Assembly (NCBI GenBank): GCA_013115135.1
Contig: JABANP010000215.1
Location: 19,408-83,407, forward strand
Origin: Perkinsus olseni
Lineage: Eukaryota; Perkinsozoa; Perkinsida; Perkinsidae
DNA length: 64,000 bases
Direction of reading: 5' to 3'
Positions 32,627 through 43,500 of this stretch are shown here, piece by piece (the stretch's first letter is position 1; the number at the start of each line of letters is the position of its first letter). The notes under the pieces are model-generated. The model was not told where the DNA came from. It searched no databases and saw only the letters and a program-made list of their open reading frames with translations. The position numbers were made by a program, and so were the translations under genes.

Positions 32627-33501
32627 TTACGGGCTGCAAGAACGAGACGAGATCGCACTGCGAATGATACGATGCGCTGAAGATATGGTATGGGATCTTC
32701 CCTTCTCACCAGCACGGGAGCTGTAAGCGTATTTGTCGCTGAGCACTTGGCCGTCCTCAAGTATTCTAACTTCTACACGACCATCCTCCGTACATCGCAC
32801 ATCATGGACACGCTGGACGCACCTCGGGCCGCTCTGGAAAGGAAATCATGATCCCGTCAGCGAAGGGAGACGGCACTGACCTCCCACTTCCCGGGAATAG
32901 GGCGTCGAGTCTTCGGATCGAAGGTGACCGGCCGAGACAATCGTGTACCGTCTCGGAGATCGATCTTATACTTATGCCAAGGACAGCTGAGGCACGGGAT
33001 CCCGTCAATCTGAAAAGGGCCGCATAAAGCGGTGGCGAGGGCCTAGCGAAGCCTTGCAAGAAACCGGACGATCGACATACGAGAATACGCACCTCCTCGA
33101 TATCTCCGCTGGTCAGCGGCCCACCCATGTGGTAGCATATAGAATCTAGACAGTAGATGGATGGTGACTCGGATAAAGAGGCCTGTGGCCGAGAGTCGAA
33201 GAACAGTGATATGTAACGACCATCGACCTGAAACCAACGGGCGCAATCAGCGATGGGTGGTGAAGATCATGACGGATTGACCATCAGTAACTCAGAGTAG
33301 CTCGAGCGTTCGATTAATTCTCCTTGAGCTCACCTGCGTATGGAGTCGCCGCTGTCTCTTCAGCTTTGCAAGAGTGCATACCGTATGCCATCGAGATTCC
33401 TCTGTGCTAGGCCGGCCTCCCCCGCCAGCGGTGATCTCACCCGAGCTCTGAACCTCTGGATCCAAGCTGTCCGTAATTTTAGAGGAAGAGGAACCACTCA
33501 T
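32627..33501 (-). CDS. Small Rieske [2Fe-2S] protein, RFESD-like
   Basis: A soluble Rieske-type iron-sulphur protein, probably an electron carrier. Four exons joined by GT-AG introns, all phase 0: 33334-33501, 33093-33227, 32881-33009 and 32627-32833 (introns of 106, 83 and 47 nt), giving 212 residues. The first iron ligand pair is C-x-H in ICYHMGGPLTSGDIEE; the second is C-x2-H in CLSCPWHKYKIDL. Box spacing and the words around them match the vertebrate RFESD (Rieske domain-containing) family rather than cytochrome bc1 Rieske proteins. No membrane segment is present. The N-terminus is Ser/Gly-rich from the ATG at 33501. The stop at 32627 lies 270 bp before the SIR2 start. Confidence 0.88.
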
Positions 33502-33690
33502 AGAAATTGAGAGAAACTACGCACAACACGGTGGAGCAAGGACTGATTATACCGTGGAATCACATCCAGGAGCGCCAAACATCGGGCCATCAGGACGGCG
33601 GCCTGCGAGTCCCCAATATTAGACAAGTCCCAACACCAAGGCGTGACAGAAGAATGAACAGAAACGGTAATTTAGTTCACAAGGGGTTGA

Positions 33691-34506
33691 TCAGAACGCC
33701 TTCCTGTTGGTCGAGTAGCGGACCCCAGCTGCCCTCTGCTGCGCCCTGTACGCCTCCAATCGAGCCTTCTGCGCGGCATCCTCCTGTGCCTTGATCTGCT
33801 TCTGCTTCTCACGCTTCCCTGAGACACTCCATCCAACCCATCCACTCTCGAGCCATCTAACTCACGTTTATTCTTGGCCGCTTTCCGCTCATCAGCCACA
33901 GTCTGGGCATCTTTGGCCCGCTGGTGTCGCCGGGCGGCTACCGTGTAGAAGGCGGCATCCTCGGCCCCAGCGGCAGCAACAGGAGAGTCCGGATACATTT
34001 CAGGTTCGGTAACCTAAGCGAGCACACTCTGTAGAGAATCGTCAACAGAAATTTGCTCGCAACGACCGCCCTCCCTGCGAGTCTCGAATCCTTCGCCTGT
34101 GGAGAGAACGCTCACCTTCCGTTCCCGCTGTTTCTTCTCAACAGCCGCCCACTCCTCATCGTCTTCAGAGTCGGAAAGATCCTGCGTCGGTGGGGCCACA
34201 TCCACTCGCTCAGGCAGAGGCTCTTCCTCCTTAGGCGGCAAGGGGGCGTTGGGGTCTTCTTCTGGATTGATGTGCTTCACGGCCTTCGCCCTGAGGTGAC
34301 CAGCGTGCGAACGTTTCGAGCTCCCAACGCAGTTCACTTCGGCTTTTTTCTGCGGCTGTTTGTCTGCGTGTGGCGGTTTGGCCCGTGCGTCCTGTGCAGG
34401 GGCTTCCTCATGCTTGCTCTTCTTAGCCTTGGCTTTCTTCGACCGCGTCCGGTGGCTAGGCTTATCCGAGGGGGCGTCAGCTTCCGTGCTAGGCTCTGAG
34501 GTCAGA
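33691..34506 (-). other. Cytoplasmic tail exons: Lys/Glu-rich
   Basis: After the membrane helix the frame reads LTSEPSTEADAPSDK, a Lys-rich run (SKKAKAKKSKHEE) and an acidic segment (DLSDSEDDEEWAAVEKKQRE). It continues through an intron I cannot place exactly near 34010-34060 to VTEPEMYPDSPVAAAG. A 47-nt intron (33819-33865) leads to a coiled-coil-like basic end (REKQKQIKAQEDAAQKARLE) and the TGA at 33691. If the link to the helix is wrong, this could be a separate small basic protein. Confidence 0.55.
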
Positions 34507-37500
34507 CTGTTGCCGCGATGCGATGATCGGAAAGGAACGGTACGGCCGCGATCAGCAAGCAGGATCAAATGGTATCAGAGCAACTTACTTTCCTCCACCA
34601 TTGACATAGACCAGGTAGGCTACATACCCTGCACCCGCTGCTAGGGCCCATGATAGTGCTGATGAGATGAAACCAATGCATCGTAGTTCGAGATGGAGGA
34701 GATACTGATGGAAAAACAAACAAAACAACACTGAAACAGGACAGCGAATGGGAGCATCGTCACCGCATATGCGAGATGGATCCTTCAACGAGACAATCCC
34801 TCGAGTAGAGGCGAAGGAATGAAACACATCGAGGCAAATGGCAGTGTGCATGGTAAAGCATGGCGGTGTCTTGGGAACATCAGCGATACTCGGCAACACA
34901 GCTGCTGGTAGGCCCATCACAGCGCTGGCCGTAGGGCAGTCGTCATCGACCTTACAACAGCCACCATTCTCAGAGCAATGAACTGAGCAGCTCGGACCTG
35001 ATAGGGGGGAACAAAGATCTACCGATGTTCTACCTAGCGGGCCTACTACCACTATAACCCGGTATACACGTACAACTGCCCGTCTGTGTGAGGCCGTCCG
35101 CGCTGATATTGCGAACACAGACGCCTTGGCCGGAGCATGGAACCTAGACCGGCAGGTCAGTTGGAAACCCGAGAGGAACCACCGCTACGAGACCGTAGAT
35201 GGAGGTGGAAGGGCGGTAAGGCAAGCAGCCCTGAAGATGTATACAGGGTACATTGCAGTAGATCGAAATACACATGGAATGGAGCATGAACAAGGAACTA
35301 CTGCTAGACCTACTGATAGGTTGATGGTATATAACATTAGATGCAACGACGCTACAGCGCACCGACTAACGGTTAGTCACTAACCTGAACTCACCTGAAC
35401 TGAAGGTAAGAATCGTGATGGGCCGCTAGGGCAGACTCTGTGACCACAATGACACGCTCTCTCTGGCTTCCCAAAATGGCTCTCGTAAAGTCCCAAAACC
35501 TCCTCGGCCAGCAGGGCTCCTCTGATCAGAGTCACTGAATGAATGGCCCCCGAGAAGAAGTTGTTGTGGGAGTCATCATGAAGGCCAGCAATGCCTTCCA
35601 GTAGTGTACCAGTGAAGTTGGATGCCGTTGACAGGTTAACGTACCTGAGACCTGACCGAAAGAGACATGTAAGATAAGGCGACCTTACGCAGTCGAGCGG
35701 ACTCCCATGACGAGTCGGGAATTATTGTTCCATGCTGATGAGCTGATCGCAGAGCCGTTATAGGAGCTGCCGTATTGTTGGCCATTACGATAGAGGGTTA
35801 TAGTGTTACCACCGAATACCGCAACTACGTGGACCTGAACAAGTGATCGGCAGCCCCCGGCCCCTATGCCTAGCTACAAGCTGTGTGGTGTTCTCCGGCT
35901 TCCCCACGACATCACGGCTCCTAATGTCCCCTTCGGATGCTATGGACCAACCTCTCGGCTGCAGTAGACCGTACGTGATTGTGTCGTACCTATTATGTGC
36001 TTTCCTCTACCAGGTCGAGGTCATAGGGAAGGGAGGGGTGGAGGCCTCACCGTAGACCACAGGTCGAGCCGTAGCAGTCTTCAATCCCAAAGACACCGCC
36101 GCCACCAGCATGCTCGAGCAAGGTGAACTCCTTGATGGCGATGACCTCCAAGCGAGAGGTAGGGTCTTCGTACCGATCCGGGTGCCACATACGGTCACGA
36201 GCCCCGGAAAGCTCCATCCGAACGCAGCGGGCTTGGAAGTGGACTGTCGTTGGCACGAAAAAGACGTAACTGACACATTCTCATCAGCAGCGACCTTCCG
36301 CAGTCCAGGCAGCCGCCCGAGGTCATCCGAGTATCGTATGTCCCACCAGGACACGACTGGCCCATTGACGTGGGAGAAGGACCTCCAGCGCCCATCCAGT
36401 AGCAAGAGGCAGCACTCACTCTTCATTATCCCTGATGGATTCGACCAATGTATACGAGATACAGTCCACACTCTGATATAGTTGGATACTCAAGGCACGG
36501 TATAGGAACTCTACGTAGACCCCAGCTAGGTTGAAGAGCTCAGAGAAGGTCACCTGAGAAGCCACCCAGATGACACGGAGTAACCAACAGCGCGGTAGGC
36601 ATTCTATAAGGACCGTGTGGAGACATCACCAATGCTCAGCAGATGACACTGGCGAGCTACCGTGAAGGTGGCCGTGTCTACGCCTTGTCGCGTGCTCCAG
36701 TATGTCTCTCGACTACCATCCAATGCAGCAGTGGATGGGAAGGACCAAACCCCTGTCGGAGCCGCACTGTAATGCCACCGCGCAAGGTTCTGAATAGGAC
36801 AGCCTTCGCCTAGCGGGCTGTGCTGTGGCGCCCTTCCACCTGGTCCAGTCGGACGAGGAGGTTCCTGATTGACATGCCTATCTTATTGGGCTCGTTAGCC
36901 GTGTCATCGAAGGCCCGGACGAAGGAGATTCGGAGATACCGCATGTTGACGAAGCCGGTAAATTGCTCGAGCTTCTCATCGAAGTTCACTGGACCGATCA
37001 AGGGGATATCTGAGGCCGCCAGATCGTACCACATCATTCCCATCTCGCAGCGCCCGACCTACCCGACCAGGTGACTGAGTCCTCTGAGATCTCAAATCGC
37101 CTATCGCCAAGGGATGATGGCTGCATACCCCACAGACATTGAACCATATCCACAGGATACACAGCCTGCAGGTCCAGAGTAACTGTGCCTGGGTCCTGTG
37201 GTGGGCCAGGGGCCGCCATCCACATCGTAAAGTTGTTGGTAGATATCGCATTGGCAGCATCTAGCATGTAATGACAGGCTCTACTCGAAGTGGCAGAAAG
37301 GGACTGCTTGACGGACGGAGGTGACCAACCTCAGACACTTCCGCCAAGGCCCAGTCAAGCGGGGAACACAGGCCAGCACGCTCGTAGCGCGACGCTACCC
37401 GTAGTGAATAGATCGGCGGCTTCGGCTGACGCCCCGAGGGGTTGCTGGGTGTCCTCAGCCCGCCACACCTCGATCTCTGCTATACGGAACTGTGTCACCA

Positions 37501-40500
37501 GAGGATCCACATTCTCGTACATCCACACTCGGATACGCCTCGCTGGACGCAAGAGCAGTACCTTCAAGAGTTATCGCCGCAGAAGCCACGGCCCTTGCTG
37601 CTCGCCTCGTTGATGGCTTCTGTGTTATCAGCGTAAGCCATCACCTGCGTGTATACACCGCTACGGTCCTCCAGCTCAACCATGAACCGCTTGCATATGT
37701 CCACCGAGTTCCAACTAAAAGCAAGCTCATACATGGCAAGCCCGCGAGAGCCAATGCTCGCTGATTTCCCTCGATTCATCGTGCAGCGCGTCGGCATCAC
37801 ATTATGCGTATCTTTCCCACTAATGTCTCGGTTGAGGTAGAGCTAGATACCAGCGCTTGGATCCACGTCTCCGATGATCCAGTATTAACCGAAAACTTCC
37901 TGGAAGGAAATTAAGAAAGTGTCTCCATAAGCTGTCAAGCGAGCCCCTACGATGTGCTGAGGCCGTCGAAGGCATACTGGGGGTGTTCCGTGTAGTCAGA
38001 GGCTTCAAAGCCGCCGAAACAACAGCCACTCCAACAGGTGTTGGTAGTGCACTTAGTGACGGGCGTGTAGACTGTGAGTCGACGAAGCGCTGACACAAAG
38101 CACGCCTAATGCGGTCGGCGGGGTTGTCGGAAGCCTACCAGTTAGGGGGACGGATTGATAGTTGTTGGGAGCATCGATGGCCACGCGGAATTTATCGCTG
38201 ATGAACCCTTTCCGCAGGTAGATGCTCTGCTGGGTGCTGCTGATGGTGATAGCAGAGAAGAAGTCCTGGCAGTGCGGGTGTAAAATGGGAGCATGGAACG
38301 CTTCGCTCCGCTCGTGACCACCAAGTGACAGTTAACTCACTGTCCAGTTCCAACGAGCCTGTGATAGGTCCCAATGGGCGACGGAGAAGTCACGTGGTGC
38401 AGCCAGCCACAAGAAGTGTATCCCAGAAACTTCAACAGACGACCCCGACGCGGCCATCTCGAAGGTGGCAGATGGCGAGGCTTCCGCTCCAGGGTTAGGT
38501 ATCCAGAAGGTCTGAGGAGGCCCGTGCATGCTAAGAGGCTTTGGGAAGCCTTCTCTGGCACAATGGGCAACCGGAGAGACTCAGATTCGGCGATGGGGTA
38601 CCAAACAGCACAGCATGCGAATAGAAGCTCACAGAGTCCAGGTCATCCAGAGCCTTGTCAGGGGCAAAGTCCGTGGCAGCAGCCTGAGTTTCGGACGAGA
38701 TGCTCTTTCCCAACTGCAGCTGTGTATCAAAAGTAACGTCCACACTATAAAGGCTATACAGCTTAGGCCGCCAGTGGCCGTCAGCCTAACAAAACGGGGA
38801 GCTCTCTGCGAGCGACGGCTACGGGACGGCGCTACCGCTGAGAGATCGTAGGCTCTCCGGGTCATCGAAATCTTCAGGTAGTTGGCATTGAAGTACTCGT
38901 TGACGGAGACGGTCTTAGCGGTGTTGTCTCGGTATTGGGTCAACAGAGTCCAAGTGCTGCTGTCCAGAGAGCGGTAGATGTCGAAGTCTAGTGGCTCGTC
39001 ACGGAACTGAGAAAGGAAAATAACCGGCTAGTGTATGGTTGGAGGTAACCCCCTCGTCGACAGGCTGGAATCGATAGAAACATAAGTTACCACTGCTATC
39101 ATTCATTCTATAGGGCTGGTCAAGTGGCAGGCAATATAGCAGTAATGCTCGCAGTGAACGGTACGCAGTCTGCGTAACGCAGATACGGTATCGCGTCCGT
39201 GGCTAGGCACTAGCCCTATCCGAGCTTACCTTAAGAATGACCTGCGATACAAAGTAGGGATGGAGGACCTTCGCTGTGGCTATGTCCCTCAGAGTGATGA
39301 TGAGCTCCACTTCATTAGCATCCACCTCGCTAGCCCAGAAGGTAGATTCGACCCTAGGTGGTAGGACTCGGTCCGTAGACTCCTAGCACCGTCCACCCAC
39401 CCGTCAACGGCCTTCGAAGCCGAGTGGTCCCAGTAGGCGTTGGCGCTGGCCGTTGCTCCGAGACTTGTCAGGGCTAGATTGCTAGATTGATAGACCTCGA
39501 AGGACTCAAGCCTGTACTCCGTTGAGAACGTGTCTGAAATCACAGCGACCACTGATCCAACAGTGAGCTTCAGCGAAAGCCGAGGATCGCCGCGAGGGCA
39601 TAGAAGGACAGTCTCCCCCTTACCCTCAGCTAGCTCTGCTGGGAGCCTCAGAGTGAACATGAGGTGTAAGGCCGGGCGCACGGCGAACTTCGCGACCAGG
39701 GTGCTATCCCGATTGACGTCTGTCGTGTAGGCGGTGAGGGAGCTCCAATCACAGTCGGTCACATTGGCTTCGGTACACACTCCTACAGTATATCCCCTGG
39801 GGAAGGAGGAAGGCTCGAAGACAGCTCTGATGCCCCAGATGCTCTGGACGCTGGCCAGAGTGATTTGCAAGTAATGGACTCCATCAGCATTCACTGTGCT
39901 CGCGGCCGTGGCAGCCACGCCGTCAAGAGCGTACTGAGCTCCAATGAGGGAGCTATCATAGGTCGCTAGGAAGGCAGCATCAGCCTGCTTCACTTCAAGC
40001 TCTGCGATCCTGACCAAACCATCGGGCGGCCCAGCTTGAAAGGTTACCCTGATGCACCGGAGACAACCAAGCGATACAGATAGATACACACCCTCGGCTG
40101 ACGGGAACGTTGGTGCCTGCATATGACCGCTAAGTCGATCCAGATTCGAGCAGCGAACCGCGGCCACTGACCATCAGCATCGTCAGTCCTACCTGGTTAG
40201 TGTTGCCAGGCCCGTACGTCTCCCCAGGATCGGAGTAGTCTGCGCAATCTGGGCTGCCTTGTATAGTGAGCTCCGTGGCTGTGTAGGCCTGTGACCCGAA
40301 CCATAGGGTGACCTTAGATATGTCCACGCAGGAGCCAAGGTCCAGAGTATAAGTAGGGTTGGAAGATGCTGGCGTAACCGTGTACCAGTACCTGAACCTC
40401 AGTAGAGTGCAAGAGGCTCCGCTGAAAGTGAGGTATAGCGAGGATACGACCGATCTGCGTCAGCCTCGCCCGAGATACTCACGTATCAAAGTCGCCATCG

Positions 40501-43500
40501 ACCGCAAGAGCTGGGTCCGCAGAGGGTGAAGTTATTTGGGACGTCAAGGGAGTGCTCCTCATGGCTATATTGTCGAACGCCGAATACGCTTCCACTGCGG
40601 CGAGGCCCATAATCTGAGAATGCAGGCACTTCAATCGCCTCAGGCTCGGCTCGATTCGAGACACTGAAACCTCACACGATTAATGTAAATTATGGTATTG
40701 CGTTTCTCGAGATAAGAACCCCGCTGACGAGCGCGAAGTGATATAGCTGCTCTACCCAGTCATCTCCCGCTCGATCCACCATGCTGTCCCTCATCAACGT
40801 TACTCTCAGTAAACGACGGTAGTACGTGCCGAAGGTGGTGATCGGCATCGCGAAGTAGTAGTTGAAGGCGTCGACCTTCACTATACGACTCGACGAGCAC
40901 GCGAACTCCGGGGATATCTTCGGTGCTGGCGGCTCCCAGGTCTCCCAGAGCCGACGCCCACAGGCAGCTCTCCGTCCACGTGCCAATCGCCGACTCTCTC
41001 AACTGTACCCGGAATGAAGCAGACCGGTAGGTGAACCTCAAGTGCACGATATCCACCGCGAGGGTGGCTCCTAGGTCGATGTCTAGGTTGAAGTCGGCGA
41101 TGTCCGAGACAGCACCAGTAGCGGAAACACCAGTAGCAGCGAGATAGGACGGCTGCCTCGCACCGTACGGTACTCGGAAGTCTGTACCATCATCACCGTC
41201 TATTGCATGCTTCGGCTCGCCTCGAGTCACTGAGGCACCGTCAACGGTCTCCGAGGTGGCCCACGTGCCATTAGCGACGTAGTTGTAGGTGGGGTCCAGG
41301 CCCAGGACGAGGTTAGACGTCAGACTATAGACTCTGATCTCCAGTACGCCGGCGTGGGATACATCCGCGTGTGGCTCGTACAGCAGGAACTTCACTTGGT
41401 CTATCGGAGCGTCCGACTTGTATGTGAAAGCGTCGGGATTGCTGGCCAGGTTCTGAGTCTTCGAGTAGATCTCTCTAAAGGAAAGACCGTTATCAGTAGA
41501 GACGAGCCAGCTGAACGCTCGAGCCGGATAAGTCGCGTCAAGAATAACTTCAAAACGGCCAAGGGAAACTCCTCCTGCTGTGAGGGCCGCCAGGTCCATC
41601 ACAATTGCATCCGAGAAGCCCATGTCGAAGGTGGCATTTGTCCGGTTGTCGACAGCTAGGGAGGGGTCACCGCATGATGATAGTGTGCGGTCGTTGGTAC
41701 AGGTGAGATTGTAGGGATACACCAGGTGGCTGAGAACGTTGGTTGGTGTCCACCCATAGACCTCAACTTCGGCGACTTGTAGTACGGACGACGAATAATA
41801 AGGTGCGCCTTGTGACAGGCCCAACTGTAGGTACTGCAAAGCCAGGCCGCCGGAGACATGGTCGAAGGGCAAGTCCATGCTCTGGACGGTTGATGCTGAA
41901 AAGAAGGGTATCGAAAAGGGTAGCAGCAGCGACGACTCACCTGTATCGCAAGTGCTCGTCGAGCAGTTCAATGAAGACCAACTCACACCATCGTCGCTAT
42001 GAGAGAGGGTGATTACGCCGGGGACATAGCCTCCCCGGAACCTCACTCGGACCAAGGTCACCGGATTGTGTACTTGGCCGAGATTCACTCGGACCCACGC
42101 CGACTCCTGACCAGGCCCGGCACTCCACCAGGTCCGGTGGTCGCCGTCAAAGGCGTAGACAGCAGGATAGTTCCATCGGTTTACCGAAGTCACAGGCTTC
42201 AGTCTGGCGATGTTAGTATCGAGTTTGACGTCAACTTCCCTTATGCTATAGACGAAAAGATTGGCGCTCGGGCCCAGGCCCCCGGACCGTAGCTGCCTGG
42301 TGCATCCTGATCCGAAGCCTATCCGCAGTGAAGAACACCGTACTGGTCGTGGTGTTGAGGTTATTATCCTCGTACGCTTCTATCAACGACCAGGTAGAGC
42401 CTCCGTCTGCGGTAACCTCAATGTCAAAATCAAGGGCTCGATGGAACCAGTGTATGACCGTCGCCTCTGCATAGATAGTGCCGTTGAAGTGAACCTCCCA
42501 CTCGGCCTCGAACGCCCGAGCATCGCTGACCTGGCTGGACCAGTAAGTACTCATGTCGCCGTCAACAGCCATCTCCGACGTGTACGCTTCGCTCCACTCC
42601 GACGTCACAATCGAGGTAGTAGAATTCTTCACACCAAGATTGGTGACCTTCTCGCTGCCGTTCACCGTGACCCAGACCTCGAGGGTCTTGTCCTGCAACT
42701 GACCCCAGTCGGCCGGCAACGGGTCAGTGTACGCCCACTGCTTCTGTGTCTTGTCCAGTATCATCGCACGATCCACCACAGCAGCGCCGTTCTGAATGTG
42801 ACAGCCTACACCGGAACCCAGGGAGTCGTAGCAGCCGGTCGTGTCGTTGAAGACAAACCTCGCCAGCTTCGTGTAGCACTTGTCTCGACTGGTAAGTTCA
42901 CAGATGGCGTTGATGCACTCTAGCTCATCATACCACACGCTGTTGTTGATCGCCGAGAATCTCGACAGCACTTGGGAAGGCATACTGTCCATCGCCAGCA
43001 GATTCGGGGCGCATACCGCACCAACCTCAGTGAAGTCTCGACCAGGGCATTCGGTCAAGAAATGCGACGCGACACCATTGAAGAGTTCAGTGGCATTCTC
43101 GAAGAGCGGGGGAAGAGTGACGGCCAAGTCCTGGCATGTTGTCCATGGATCCCTACCGGCGTTGATGGCGGAGTAGGCGCACTCCTTCAGCTGACTCCTG
43201 TAGAAGTAGTTCAGCTCGAGCCTGAACAATTCAGAGGGAGATCAGGTGGACAAGCCAGACTGGACCGATAGCTACATTTTGGGCCCGGCGAACATGCAAG
43301 TTCCGCAGCTCTGACCAGCTGGCCAATGGAGGAAGGCCGCTCGAGTCGGCGGACCGCACTGGTACTTGCAGAACTCCGCGTCGTAGAGGGCAAGACACTC
43401 GAAACATTCCTGACATACCAGGGCTGCCTGAGGGTATGCTTCAACCTTGTTGCTGCCATTACCATTCTACACATGGGTAGAGAGTGGTAGAATGAGTTGG